Source: Paenibacillus sp. FSL W8-0186
GTDB taxonomy: Bacteria > Bacillota > Bacilli > Paenibacillales > Paenibacillaceae
Length of the DNA: 64,000 nt
Direction: 5' to 3'
Assembly: GCF_037969765.1 (NCBI RefSeq)
Contig: NZ_CP150207.1
Span: 1,536,001 to 1,600,000, forward strand
The first letter of the stretch is position 1. Every line of letters starts with the position of its first letter. Positions 36,215 to 45,668 of this stretch are shown in pieces. The notes under the pieces are model-generated. The model worked only from the letters and a program-made list of their open reading frames with translations. It made no database searches and was not told the DNA's origin. The translations under genes and the position numbers were made by a program.

Positions 36215-37000
36215 ATGCTCCACGTATCACCATCCTCGATTATATTGAAGCCGGCTTTTGCCAAAATCGTCTGCGAGCCGGGCTGGAAATGGCATAAGCG
36301 GGATAAGCCGCTTGCAAATTACGATTTATTCTATGTATGGAGCGGAGAAGGTACGGTCACATTGAATGACCAGCCGATCCCCGTCGCCAAAGGAAGCTGT
36401 TTTTTATTCCGGCGCGGCGACCGCACCTACGCTACCCATAATCCGCAGCGCCCGCTAGTGTTGACCTATATTCATTTTGACCTGAGCGAGCCCGTTACTG
36501 AGGTGCCGAATCCTTACCGCAAGCTTGAGGATACGCTAGATTTTGAATACTTGCTGTCGCGTTATGTGCGCCTTTTCCTGCTTAAAGCGTACGCCTTCGA
36601 GCAAGAGGCCCAGCTGATTCTCAAGCAGCTGCTGATTCATTTGTTGCGCGAGGAGCGATATGTTCCCGTAGAGAAAAAGGTCAGCAATCAGCTGGCCGAA
36701 ATCATTCTGGAGGCCGCCAATTACGTTGTGCAGCACCCGGGCCTGCCGCATAAAGTAGAAAGCTTGTCAGCACGCGCCGGGCTCTCGCCAAGATACTTTT
36801 CCATGAAATTCAAGGAGCTGATCGGCATGCCGGTTCAGGCCTACATCATTAAATCAAGAATCGACCGGGCCCAGCACCTGCTGCTGCATGCGGGGATGAA
36901 TGTCACCGAGGTGGCTGATGCGCTAGGATATAAAGATATCTTTTTCTTTAGCCGCCAATTCAAGCAGCATACCGGAAAAAGCCCTTCTGAAATCAGGTAA
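36215..37000 (+). CDS. AraC family transcriptional regulator
   Basis: This 261-residue regulator has an N-terminal cupin-like ligand domain (about 15-130, with WKWHKRDKPLANYDLFYVWSGEG) and a C-terminal AraC double HTH (about 160-260, LSARAGLSPRYFSMKFKELIG and VTEVADALGYKDIFFFSRQFKQHTGKSP). The ATG at 36215 has AGGAGGG at 36201-36207. The family mostly controls carbohydrate use. It lies upstream of the galactanase gene, with a small arginine-rich gene between, so it could regulate galactan degradation; this is only positional. Confidence 0.88.
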   Translation: MLHVSPSSIILKPAFAKIVCEPGWKWHKRDKPLANYDLFYVWSGEGTVTLNDQPIPVAKGSCFLFRRGDRTYATHNPQRPLVLTYIHFDLSEPVTEVPNPYRKLEDTLDFEYLLSRYVRLFLLKAYAFEQEAQLILKQLLIHLLREERYVPVEKKVSNQLAEIILEAANYVVQHPGLPHKVESLSARAGLSPRYFSMKFKELIGMPVQAYIIKSRIDRAQHLLLHAGMNVTEVADALGYKDIFFFSRQFKQHTGKSPSEIR

Positions 37001-37087
37001 GGGAAAAATTAAAAAGGGAATGTGTTTCAACTGCCTCCGTTTCGGGTAAATCATTTTAGCTTTGCGGCTAGAAGGAGGTGATTCTTA

Positions 37088-37204
37088 ATGGGACAAAGAC
37101 GGCGGATTCGCAGCCGTCAGTGTTTGGCGGCTGGCGGCAACATTTTTCGAAATCGCATACGTCGAATCCGGGTATCCGGTCATGAAGGATATCATTGGTT
37201 CTGA
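37088..37204 (+). CDS. Arginine-rich small protein, 38 aa
   Basis: This short gene has an exceptional ribosome site: AGAAGGAGGTGATT (from 37070) matches the 16S anti-SD tail almost completely, 4-6 nt before the ATG. The product starts MGQRRRIRSRQC, continues through FRNRIRRIRVSG and ends GYHWF; ten of 38 residues are Arg. A clear terminator follows 33 bp later, so it forms its own compact unit. I know no family for it. It could be a sporulation-linked DNA- or coat-binding peptide or an antimicrobial-like peptide; both are speculation. Confidence 0.55.
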   Translation: MGQRRRIRSRQCLAAGGNIFRNRIRRIRVSGHEGYHWF

Positions 37205-37236
37205 TTATTATAGCTGAGTATAACCTTGATCATAGA

Positions 37237-37268
37237 AGCAGCGGCTTGCGGAAGCCGGCTGCTTTTTT
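37237..37268 (+). terminator. Intrinsic terminator after the 38-aa gene
   Basis: AGCAGC plus GGCTT pairs with AAGCC plus GCTGCT with one bulged G, and six T follow. Confidence 0.85.
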
Positions 37269-37469
37269 ATATTTCGCAAGCGGACGTGTCAAGTTCTCGG
37301 TAGAAATAAACTTAATATCGTAGAAATAGTATTATATTTTGTTGGCGAACTGAATCCTCGTCCAAATTTAATCCTACTACAATAAAGGCATAGACGATCA
37401 TCGGGTAACATGGCACGGATCGTTTTATGTTCAATGCAACTACATAAAGTACAGGGAGGCAGGAAAACA

Positions 37470-40400
37470 ATGAGGACAATGCCAAGGATTCAAAAGCCGT
37501 TCATCATTTTCTTGATTGTGCTGCTGGTGCTGCCAGGCGTGTTCAGCTCGGATGCAAAGACGGCTGAAGCAGCGGGGGCAAGCGCGGCATCTGTGGAAGT
37601 TTCGATAGACAATCCAGGGTTCGAAAGCGGCGACCTTACGGGCTGGACAGTAACCGGAGCCACTTACGCGGCTTTGGTAAAGAACAGTTCCGGCGATGCC
37701 CATACCGGAAACCATGCTTTTAATTACTGGTATGACGCTCACGGGTATGAGCTCCGTTTGTCGCAAACGATCGGCGGGCTGGAGGACGGAACCTATGAAC
37801 TGAGGGCGTGGGCTTCGGGAGAAAATGGAGCCGCGGATTTGCGTCTGTTCGCTGAAACGAAAGACGCTGGTGGCAACCCCTCTGTTCAAAGTACGGCTAT
37901 CGTCAATACCGGCTGGAACAATTGGACTCAGTACATCGTTCAGAATATCGAGGTTGCCGGAGGGGAAATAACCTTCGGTTTTGATGTAGCCGCTCCGGCT
38001 GACTATTGGGGATATTTTGACGATATCAAACTGGTAAAGGTGGTACAGGGCCAGCCGTTTGACCCGAATGATTTCATTAAAGGCGTGGATATTTCTACGC
38101 TGCAGGCGTTAGAGGATATCGGGGTCAAATATTATGAAGGCGGAGTAGAGAAGGATCTGCTGGAGATTTTGAAAAATCATGGTGTCAACTACGTTCGTCT
38201 GCGCGTCTGGAACGATCCCGTTCAGGCGGACGGGTACAATGACAAGGCGCATACCGTAGCGATGGCGCAGCGGGTCAAGGCGGCGGGAATGAAGCTGCTT
38301 GTGGATTTTCATTATTCCGATTTTTGGGCGGATCCGGGCCAGCAGGTAAAACCGGCTGCCTGGCAAAGCTACAGCTTCGCGGATTTGAAGCAGGCGGTCT
38401 ATGACTACACTGCGGAGGTATTGTCGGAGCTTGAGGCAGTAAATGCTTATCCGGATATGGTGCAAGTCGGCAACGAGATCAATAGCGGAATGCTGCTGCC
38501 TGACGGGTCGACCAGCAGATTCGACAATCTGGCCGAGCTGTTGAAGCAAGGAATTCAAGCCGTGCGTGATACGACGCCCGTAAACCATGAGACCCAAATC
38601 ATGCTTCATCTTGCCGAAGGCGGAAGCAACAGCAAATTCCGCAGCTTCTTTGATCAAATCAAGGCCCACGGCGTAGATTTCGATATTATTGGCTTGTCCT
38701 ATTATCCATACTGGCACGGGACTTTCCAGGATTTAAAGAGCAATCTCGATGACCTGGTAGCAAGATATGGCAAGCAGGTTGTTGTCGTAGAGACGGCTTA
38801 TGCTTATACCTATGAGAACGGGGATAACCACGGCAATATCGTTAACCGGAGTGAGACGGATATCGCCGGTTTCCCTGCCACGGTGGAGAATCAAAAACTC
38901 GTCATCGAAACGGTATTCAATACGGTAGCGAGTGTAAGGGATCATCAGGGACTTGGTGTCTTTTATTGGGAACCGGCCTGGCTGCCAGGGGTAGGCTGGA
39001 AATCGGGAGAGGGCAATGCCTGGGAGAATCAAGCTATGTTCGACTATAACGGCAATGCCCTGGATTCGCTGAACGTATTTCAATTCATGCCTGGAAGCAT
39101 CACTGATGTTCTTCCGATTCTGGTTTATCCCGCCGATAAGATTACAGTATCCAAGGGAGCTGCCCCAGTGCTTCCGTCGACAGTGAAGGTGCTGTATAAC
39201 GAGGGATCGATTTTACAGAAAAGCGTAACATGGGACAGCATTGCGGAAGCGCAGCTGCAAACGCCGGGAACATTTACGGTTTATGGTACGATAGCTGGCA
39301 TGCAGCAACAGGCCAAAATTGATGTTACGGTGCTGGCTCAGGAGAATATGGTGAAGAATGGCGGCTTTGAGAGCAGCGATCTGAGCCATTGGAAGCTGTC
39401 CGGTACGAGTGCGGCAGGCAAGGTGGAGAAAAACGCCGCGAATGCCCATTCCGGAAGCCATGCCTTCAATTATTGGTACGGTTCGCCGTATGCCTATAAG
39501 TTGACGCAAGCGATCAACGATCTGCCAAATGGAACCTATGCGCTGAAAGCCTGGGCTTCCGGAGGCGGCGGGGAAACGGTGCTGAAGCTGTTTGCTGAAG
39601 ATAGTCGCGGACTGATTCGCAGCGTGGACATGGTCAATAGGGGATGGAATAATTGGATGCAGTATGTCATTGAAGACATTGAAGTAAAAGACGGTACATT
39701 GACAATCGGATTCGAGGTCGAAGCACCGGCGGACATCTGGGGGTATTTCGATGACATAGAGCTGGTTCTGACTTCGGAGAATCCAACAGATCCGACTGAT
39801 CCAACGAACCCAACGAATCCTGCGAATCCAGGAAATGGAGGCGGAGCTGCTTCGGTTTCTAGAACGGATGGAGGCAAGTCGGAATTGGTGAAGCCAGAGC
39901 CTGCTCCAGGTCAAGCGACGATAAAGCCGGAGCAAATTACCATCGATGGATCAGGGGCCGGATTGGTGACGGTAGCTCAGGACGTGAACAAGATCATTTT
40001 GACCGACGAGGCTGTAGCTTTCCTTGGCAAGCGCCCGTTAGAGCTGACAAACGGAAGCTTGTCCCTGAATATTCCGGCGGAAGTTCTACAGCAGCTAATC
40101 GAGAGCAGCGAAGCTTCAGGTTATGAAATTGCGCTGCAGCTTGCGGCTGTGGAGCAGCAAGATCTTGAAGCCGCTCTGAAGCGGGGAGCGTTGCAAGATG
40201 AGTCTGTTACGATCAAATTACTTGGTCAGGCTTACGACTTCAAGCTAAGCATGCTGACCGGCGAAGGGACGGAGAAGGAGCTAAAGAGCTTCCGGTCTCC
40301 GGTGACAATCCGGATCAAGCTGGATGAGGCCCGTCATATCAAACGAACTGGTATTTTCCATGTTTCCGACGAAGGTAAGCTGGAATTTGCAGGCGGACAT

Positions 40401-41009
40401 TGGGCTAACGGAGAATTGAGCGCACCAGTTCACCACTTCAGCAAATATGCCGTACTAGAGTTTACAAAGCGGTTCGCGGATGTTCCAGATACGTTCTGGG
40501 GTCATGAAGCGGTGTCTGGGCTAGCGCTGCGTCAAATCGTTGCGGGAATGCCAAGCGGCTCCTTCGAGCCTGAGCGTTCGGTTAGCCGTGCGGAGTTCGC
40601 TGTCATGCTGTCGCGTGCGTTAAAGCTGGAACAGGGGGGAGCCATGAATGTGTTCACGGATGTATCCCAGGACGCCTGGTATTACCCCTCCTTGTCAGGG
40701 GCTTATAAGGCTGGTCTCGTCCAGGGACGTGACCGCCGGACTTATGAGCCGGATACGCCGGTGACTAGACAGGAGATGGCCGTAATGCTGACGAAGGCCT
40801 ATGCACTCCAGGGAGGAACGATGAGCACGCCGGAAGCTGCGGAAAGCTTTGCAGATGCAGTTCAAATCGCCGAGTGGGCGCAAGCTTCCGTAAATGCGGC
40901 TCATGCTCTAGGACTGATTCAAGGCAGAGGCCAAGGAGAGTTTGCTCCGGCAGCCTACTTGACCCGGGCCGAAGCAGCGCAAATCATATATAAATTAGTA
41001 ACGAAATAG
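37470..41009 (+). CDS. SLH-anchored endo-beta-1,4-galactanase, GH53 with two CBM61-like modules
   Basis: This secreted surface enzyme of 1179 residues degrades arabinogalactan or pectic galactan. The ATG at 37470 follows GGGAGG and AGGAA. Order: signal peptide (cleavage near AEAAG, residue ~36), first CBM61-like module (about 45-190), GH53 barrel (about 200-540) with acid/base Glu336 in QVGNEINSG and nucleophile Glu441 in VVVVETAYAYTYE, a bacterial Ig-like stretch (about 550-620), second CBM61-like module (about 630-765), a Thr/Asn/Pro repeat linker (PTDPTNPTNPANP), a beta-rich region, and three SLH repeats (about 1010-1179). The two CBMs share FESxDLxxW, SHAFNYWY and ADxWGYFDDI. A long terminator follows. 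Confidence 0.93.
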   Translation: MRTMPRIQKPFIIFLIVLLVLPGVFSSDAKTAEAAGASAASVEVSIDNPGFESGDLTGWTVTGATYAALVKNSSGDAHTGNHAFNYWYDAHGYELRLSQTIGGLEDGTYELRAWASGENGAADLRLFAETKDAGGNPSVQSTAIVNTGWNNWTQYIVQNIEVAGGEITFGFDVAAPADYWGYFDDIKLVKVVQGQPFDPNDFIKGVDISTLQALEDIGVKYYEGGVEKDLLEILKNHGVNYVRLRVWNDPVQADGYNDKAHTVAMAQRVKAAGMKLLVDFHYSDFWADPGQQVKPAAWQSYSFADLKQAVYDYTAEVLSELEAVNAYPDMVQVGNEINSGMLLPDGSTSRFDNLAELLKQGIQAVRDTTPVNHETQIMLHLAEGGSNSKFRSFFDQIKAHGVDFDIIGLSYYPYWHGTFQDLKSNLDDLVARYGKQVVVVETAYAYTYENGDNHGNIVNRSETDIAGFPATVENQKLVIETVFNTVASVRDHQGLGVFYWEPAWLPGVGWKSGEGNAWENQAMFDYNGNALDSLNVFQFMPGSITDVLPILVYPADKITVSKGAAPVLPSTVKVLYNEGSILQKSVTWDSIAEAQLQTPGTFTVYGTIAGMQQQAKIDVTVLAQENMVKNGGFESSDLSHWKLSGTSAAGKVEKNAANAHSGSHAFNYWYGSPYAYKLTQAINDLPNGTYALKAWASGGGGETVLKLFAEDSRGLIRSVDMVNRGWNNWMQYVIEDIEVKDGTLTIGFEVEAPADIWGYFDDIELVLTSENPTDPTDPTNPTNPANPGNGGGAASVSRTDGGKSELVKPEPAPGQATIKPEQITIDGSGAGLVTVAQDVNKIILTDEAVAFLGKRPLELTNGSLSLNIPAEVLQQLIESSEASGYEIALQLAAVEQQDLEAALKRGALQDESVTIKLLGQAYDFKLSMLTGEGTEKELKSFRSPVTIRIKLDEARHIKRTGIFHVSDEGKLEFAGGHWANGELSAPVHHFSKYAVLEFTKRFADVPDTFWGHEAVSGLALRQIVAGMPSGSFEPERSVSRAEFAVMLSRALKLEQGGAMNVFTDVSQDAWYYPSLSGAYKAGLVQGRDRRTYEPDTPVTRQEMAVMLTKAYALQGGTMSTPEAAESFADAVQIAEWAQASVNAAHALGLIQGRGQGEFAPAAYLTRAEAAQIIYKLVTK

Positions 41010-41029
41010 CGTGATACAGCATTGTCATA

Positions 41030-41066
41030 AAGAGACTGGCATCCACATGGATGCCAGTCTCTTATT
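41030..41066 (+). terminator. Intrinsic terminator after the galactanase gene
   Basis: A perfect 15-bp stem (41030-41044 and 41049-41063, core AGAGACTGGCATCC) with a four-base loop is followed by a T-rich stretch. Confidence 0.88.
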
Positions 41067-41266
41067 CCTTCGGATCATCTTGGGGAAGCCCGCATCCTAG
41101 CCCCAGGTCTGGGATTAACTCCGGTCTTCAGCCTGTGGAGCCGAATAAATTAATGGTTACAATTAAGAGAGTACCTATAAGGGAATTTCTTCACTTACAT
41201 AACCGGTTTACACAATGTAACTTAAGCAAAGTGCAGAAGGAAAACAATAGGAGGCAGGAGCGGATT

Positions 41267-42163
41267 ATGAGTCGTATCAGAAATAAACACAGAAGCCGGC
41301 TGAATTCCATTACGATGACGGCGGCGGCAGTAACGCTGGCCATGCTGGCTGGTTGCGGTATTCAAGATAAATCCGATGAAGTGATTGTCCAGGCCGCAAG
41401 TTCGCTGGAGCAATCGGTCATCCATGCTGCGGATAAGTGGGGGCAAAGGAGCAAGGAGGCAGGGTTGTTCCGGGAAATCTCTACGTATCAGCAGGTGGGC
41501 AAGGCGACAAGGCTTAGTGTCGACCATACGGTCGGCAATATGAAAGTCAGCACTTATGAAGGGGAGGAAATACGCGTTCATGCCGTGGTATGGTTTGGGA
41601 AATCGACTCACCAGGAGAGCAGGCAGCGCATATTGGAGCAAGCGGAGGTATCCGTGATTGAGAAGGGCGGGCAATTGAGGATCGTGACGCATCCGAAGGA
41701 TGATCCTGACTCGAGTCTATGGAAATGGGCGGAAAAGAAATATGGGTTCTCTGACTTCATGATCGATTACGAGATAGAGGTGCCGGCAGCCTTAGAGAGC
41801 TATGATATCCGGCTTGAGGTTGGCAATGTTGAGTTACATGACCTGAAAGGAAGCTACAGCATCCGCAGTGAAGTCGGGCAGATTAAAATGGATAATGTCC
41901 GCATTTCGGGTCAATCTTCCGTAGCAACGTCTACGGGCAGCGTTGACATGCGCATAGCTGAATTGAGCGGCCAAGGCCAGCTTCATGTCCAGACAGAGAT
42001 CGGAAATATCCATGCAGCCCTGGACGATACTGTGCAATGCACGCTTGTGATTAAGAACGACGTGGGGAAAATTACCGGAGCTGCAGAAGGAACGAGCCAG
42101 ATCAATGGCGGTGGAGGAGAAATGTTGCTGCAAACACAAGTTGGCTCAATTACGGTGGAGTAG
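41267..42163 (+). CDS. Lipoprotein with DUF4097-like beta-helical domain
   Basis: This exported lipoprotein of 298 residues starts at the ATG preceded by ATAGGAGG; an open frame extends 216 bp upstream but lacks a ribosome site. The signal peptide ends in the lipobox MLAGC. The C-terminal half has short repeated beta strands (LEVGNVELHDLKGSYSI, SEVGQIKMDNVRI, TSTGSVDMRIAEL, TEIGNIHAALDD, NDVGKITGAAEG, QVGSITV), each with a turn of the form xxGxI. This is the pattern of the DUF4097 putative-adhesin fold. Function unknown; a role in envelope stress or adhesion is a family guess. Confidence 0.8.
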   Translation: MSRIRNKHRSRLNSITMTAAAVTLAMLAGCGIQDKSDEVIVQAASSLEQSVIHAADKWGQRSKEAGLFREISTYQQVGKATRLSVDHTVGNMKVSTYEGEEIRVHAVVWFGKSTHQESRQRILEQAEVSVIEKGGQLRIVTHPKDDPDSSLWKWAEKKYGFSDFMIDYEIEVPAALESYDIRLEVGNVELHDLKGSYSIRSEVGQIKMDNVRISGQSSVATSTGSVDMRIAELSGQGQLHVQTEIGNIHAALDDTVQCTLVIKNDVGKITGAAEGTSQINGGGGEMLLQTQVGSITVE

Positions 42164-42184
42164 ATTTTAGCCCTAAGATAGTTA

Positions 42185-42216
42185 AGCAGGCCATCCTCAC
42201 TAGAGGGTGGCCTGCT
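42185..42216. terminator. Convergent hairpin between the lipoprotein and psd genes
   Basis: A 14-bp stem with one G-T pair (42185-42198 and 42203-42216) lies between two convergent genes. No T run follows on either strand, so efficiency is uncertain. Confidence 0.55.
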
Positions 42217-42260
42217 CGAAAAATGTATAAAATTTCAGTGCAGCTAGCTGGTTCGTCAAG

Positions 42261-43076
42261 TCAAGAATGGGCTGTCATGGAACGCTTGCCAGCGGTGTGA
42301 AATCTCCCTAAAGGCTCTCCCATTTTGACCTTAGAGCCTGGGGCAAGCTCAGGAAGGGGCTCAAATGTATCGTTCTCGACCAGCAGGACGACGGTTGAGC
42401 CGAATTCGAAATAAGCCATATCGTCTCCCCGGTTCCAGTGCTTCGCTTCGGGATCCGTATATTTAATGCTGCTTACGTTCATGGCCCCGACTTTGACTAC
42501 GGCAACTTCTCCGAGGTCGTGGGAGATATATGTGATTAGCCGTTCATTGCGGCTGAGTACCTTCCTCATATTTCTCATTCCAAAATCATTGACGGGATAG
42601 ACCTTCCCTTTTATATGCTCGCTCTCCAGCTTGCTTCCCGTTATTGGGGCATGAATGCGGTGATAGTCGGTCGGGCTAAGGTATAGCACGAAGAAAAAGC
42701 CATGGTTGTAGCTTTGCGCGCGCGGGGAGTAATTAAGCAGCTCTTCCAAAGAGTAGTCCTGGCCTTTGACGTTAAGAATTGTTCCTGTTTGAATTTCTCC
42801 CATTGCAGTAATTAATGCATCGACGGGGCTGATCAGCCCTTCCGGAAGGGAATGAATCGGGCGCATGTCCGGCTTGAGCCTGCGCGTGAAAAATTCGTTC
42901 AGCGTCCGGTATTCTTTAATGTCCTTTTCGGCTTCATCTAGCGGAATGCCATAGGATTTAGCGAAAGCAGGAATAAGAAGCCGGCTTGCTTCCGAGTGTG
43001 AGAACCGGCCCATCAGCCGGGAGATCCATTTCCGGGAGGTAAGCTCCGTCATCCATTTCATCCATTTTGCGATCAA
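42261..43076 (-). CDS. psd: Phosphatidylserine decarboxylase proenzyme
   Basis: This 271-residue membrane-associated enzyme makes phosphatidylethanolamine by decarboxylating phosphatidylserine. The self-cleavage site is FGST (Ser227 becomes the pyruvoyl group), and the partners of the maturation triad are visible at PVDA (Asp86) and DYHRIHAPITG (His139/His142). The N-terminal YRTLNEFFTRRLKP segment is typical. Cleavage would give an alpha chain of about 45 residues. No pssA neighbour is present. It is divergent from the riboswitch-controlled ykoEDC operon. Confidence 0.93.
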   Translation of the reverse strand: MIAKWMKWMTELTSRKWISRLMGRFSHSEASRLLIPAFAKSYGIPLDEAEKDIKEYRTLNEFFTRRLKPDMRPIHSLPEGLISPVDALITAMGEIQTGTILNVKGQDYSLEELLNYSPRAQSYNHGFFFVLYLSPTDYHRIHAPITGSKLESEHIKGKVYPVNDFGMRNMRKVLSRNERLITYISHDLGEVAVVKVGAMNVSSIKYTDPEAKHWNRGDDMAYFEFGSTVVLLVENDTFEPLPELAPGSKVKMGEPLGRFHTAGKRSMTAHS

Positions 43077-43235
43077 ATTGGTTCCCCCTAATTCCTATGC
43101 TGAACAATGGTGCTGCCGTTTTCCACTTCCGACTATATTGACATATAATACAATTGAAATCAACAACGATGCTGTAATAATTAAATAAAGCTTGCTACTG
43201 CGGCATCTCTTGTTGTATGGTTAAATCAATCGCAT

Positions 43236-43402
43236 AGTGATACGGGAGCTTGAGAGGAATCAGGCTGAGATTGCAGTATAATCCGCTGCTGACCGTTAAT
43301 CTGATCTGGATAATGCCAGCGTAGATAATCCGTTGTTCAAGGTTTCTTCGTGCCTATGAACCCATACAGCCGCCTGAGCATATCCAGCGGTTTTTTTGTT
43401 GT
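43236..43402 (+). promoter_or_regulatory. TPP riboswitch (THI element) with terminator
   Basis: The conserved parts are in order: ACGGGAGC at about 43242, GGCTGAGA at 43263-43270, and CTGATCTGGATAATGCCAG from 43301, followed by CGTAG. A weak stem containing CCGC and GCGG and ending in seven T lies at about 43368-43398, so thiamine pyrophosphate should cause premature termination. It sits directly upstream of ykoEDC, the hydroxymethylpyrimidine/thiamine transporter genes, as in other Bacilli. Confidence 0.88.
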
Positions 43403-43451
43403 GTTTAGCCATACTATTTCAAAGAGGCAAGAAGAAGGGGAGATGACGGTA

Positions 43452-44054
43452 ATGCAAAATGCAGTACAAAGAAAAGGCGGTCGGGGGCTGAAGCTGAGCG
43501 ATTTGCTCGTAACGATTTTCGTCTCAATCGTCCTGGGAGTAGTTTATTATTTTTGGAGCGCGGTTTATAATCTGTTCTCGTTTTTTCCACAGGCGGATGA
43601 GCTTGTCTACGGTATGTGGTTCATGGCGTCGACGCTGGTATTTTTACTGATTCGCAAGCCTGGCGTAGCTCTAATCGCTGAAATTGCCGCCGCGCACGTA
43701 TCGATATTGTTCGGCAGCGAGTGGGGCATACAGCTTGTCATGTACAGTGTGCTCCAAGGGCTGGGCGCCGAATTGGTATTCGCGGCATTCCGCTACAAGA
43801 ACTATTCGGCATCGGTGGCGGCTTTGGCGGGTGTAGCCGCAGCGGTAGGTTCGCTGATCCCGGACATTTATTATGGATATATCCAGGATTATCAAACCTG
43901 GCTGCTGATTGCCAAATACGGCATGCGCGCCATCAGCTCTGCCCTGATTTGCGGATACTTGGCATATGCAATCGTGAAGGCAGTAGAGGCTACGGGGGTA
44001 ACCAATTTGCTGCGTCCTGTTGAGGATAAAGATTATGCGGCGCTGGACGATTAA
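43452..44054 (+). CDS. ykoE: ECF transporter substrate-binding component YkoE
   Basis: This membrane S-component of 200 residues should bind hydroxymethylpyrimidine or thiamine. It has about five to six hydrophobic helices. YkoE-type features include LLVTIFVSIVLGVVYYFWS and YGMWFMASTLVFLLIRKPG. The ATG at 43452 is chosen because GGGGAG is 9 nt upstream; the ATG at 43443 abuts that site. An open frame runs back through the riboswitch terminator and is not coding. The resulting length fits the usual YkoE size. The next gene begins 3 bp after the stop. Confidence 0.9.
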   Translation: MQNAVQRKGGRGLKLSDLLVTIFVSIVLGVVYYFWSAVYNLFSFFPQADELVYGMWFMASTLVFLLIRKPGVALIAEIAAAHVSILFGSEWGIQLVMYSVLQGLGAELVFAAFRYKNYSASVAALAGVAAAVGSLIPDIYYGYIQDYQTWLLIAKYGMRAISSALICGYLAYAIVKAVEATGVTNLLRPVEDKDYAALDD

Positions 44055-44057
44055 GCG

Positions 44058-45668
44058 ATGATGCCTATATTGACATCCGCCGCAGCAAGTGACCAGCAGA
44101 ACCGGGCAGCGGCTATAGCAGCGGGCGTAACCGGGCTTCGGCTTAAGTTCCCGGGTGAGGAACGCTTCGTTTTTAAAGATCTTACTCTGCATGTAGAACA
44201 GGGGGAGAAGGTATTGCTGCTGGGCCCGAGCGGGAGCGGGAAATCTACCCTGCTGCAGGTGCTCTCAGGTATTATACCTTCGCTTGTCGAGGTGCCTATG
44301 CGCTGCGAAGAGCGGATACAGCCCCCATCCTGGGGATTCGTGTTTCAAGACCCGGATACCCAATTTTGCATGCCTTATGTGGATGAGGAGCTAGCCTTTG
44401 TTCTCGAAAATCTTGCCGTTCCGCAAAACGAGATGCAGGAACGAATGGGAGAGGTTCTCGAGGCGGTCGGCCTTCATTTGCCGGAGCTGCATGTCCAGAT
44501 CGACACATTGTCCCAGGGGATGAAACAGCGGCTGGCTCTGGCCTCTGTGCTGCTCTCCAATCCCCAGGTGCTCTTTCTAGACGAGCCCTCTGCGCTGCTT
44601 GATCCGGAAGGCCGGGAACAGGTTTGGGAGACAGTCAAGAAGGTCTCCCCCGACCGGACGCTAATTATTGTCGAGCATCGGATCGAGGAAATTGCCGGTT
44701 TTGTCGACCGGATCATTCTCTTTGGCCCGGAAGGACAGCTGCTCGGACAGGGAACGCCGCAAGAGGTGTTCAGCACGTATCAATCCGAGCTGAAGGAGTT
44801 CGGTATTTGGTATCCCGGTGTATGGGAGCATTATTTCCTATCGCCGGAGGGAGAGGCGCTTCTTGAACCAATTCTCCAAGATGCGCCGGCATCCTCTGGA
44901 GCGACCTTAAAGCTGCTGGAGCTCTCCCGGTTCAAGGGCCTCAGGCACGGTAGACCGGTCATTAAGATCGAGCAGGCTTCCGTTTCACCAGGAGACTTCA
45001 TTGCGATTACCGGGCCAAACGGAGCGGGAAAGAGCTCGCTGCTGCTGAGCCTGATGGGACTGCTCCGCTCGGAAGGAGCTTATTTACTAAATGGAGAGCC
45101 TTTGGATGACAGGCCGTTCGGCCAGAGCGCAAGGAAAGGCCGCTGGCGCAGGAACAAGCGAGATAAGCGTATAGAGCAGGCTGCATCCCATATCGGCTTT
45201 GTGTTCCAGAATCCAGAATTTCAATTCGTTGCTGAGCAGGTGGCAGAGGAAATCGCTTTTTCCTTGCGGCTCGAAGGATTAACGGAGAAGCTCGTAGCGG
45301 AGCGGGTCGACGCTGCTTTGTTGACCTTTGGATTAGAGGGGCTGAATCACCGCCATCCTTATCAGCTCTCCCTTGGGCAAAAGCGGAGATTAAGCGTGGC
45401 TGGCGCAGCGGTGTTGAATAAACCTATTCTGCTGCTGGACGAACCAACCTTTGGCCAGGATGCCGTAAATACCTTTGCGATTCTGCAGGTTTGCGAGAAG
45501 CTGCGCCGACAGGGAACCTCAATTATCATGGTGACGCATGAAGAGAAGATTGCCGATATCATTGCAACCCATCATTGGGAGGTCCGGGAAGGAACAGTCG
45601 TGTCCCAGCGGAGGACAGAGCGGGGAGAGCGGATAAGGCACCTTGCACAGGAAGAGGGGAACCGATGA
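44058..45668 (+). CDS. ykoD: ECF transporter duplicated ATPase YkoD
   Basis: This cytoplasmic protein of 536 residues contains two fused ABC ATPase domains. The first has Walker A GPSGSGKST (56-64), the Q loop GFVFQDPDTQ, signature LSQGMKQR (151-158) and VLFLDEPSALLDP. The second has GPNGAGKSS (319-327), GFVFQNPEFQ, LSLGQKRR and ILLLDEPTFGQD. It energises the YkoE/YkoC membrane parts. The gene lies 3 bp after ykoE and overlaps ykoC by 4 bp. Confidence 0.92.
   Translation: MMPILTSAAASDQQNRAAAIAAGVTGLRLKFPGEERFVFKDLTLHVEQGEKVLLLGPSGSGKSTLLQVLSGIIPSLVEVPMRCEERIQPPSWGFVFQDPDTQFCMPYVDEELAFVLENLAVPQNEMQERMGEVLEAVGLHLPELHVQIDTLSQGMKQRLALASVLLSNPQVLFLDEPSALLDPEGREQVWETVKKVSPDRTLIIVEHRIEEIAGFVDRIILFGPEGQLLGQGTPQEVFSTYQSELKEFGIWYPGVWEHYFLSPEGEALLEPILQDAPASSGATLKLLELSRFKGLRHGRPVIKIEQASVSPGDFIAITGPNGAGKSSLLLSLMGLLRSEGAYLLNGEPLDDRPFGQSARKGRWRRNKRDKRIEQAASHIGFVFQNPEFQFVAEQVAEEIAFSLRLEGLTEKLVAERVDAALLTFGLEGLNHRHPYQLSLGQKRRLSVAGAAVLNKPILLLDEPTFGQDAVNTFAILQVCEKLRRQGTSIIMVTHEEKIADIIATHHWEVREGTVVSQRRTERGERIRHLAQEEGNR

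Noticed and set aside
41051..41266. N-terminal extension of the DUF4097-like lipoprotein
   Set aside because: The open frame extends upstream, but the ribosome site and signal peptide place the start at 41267.
43350..43451. N-terminal extension of YkoE through the riboswitch
   Set aside because: It would be translated from the terminator stem and T run of the TPP riboswitch, and makes the protein longer than the family norm.
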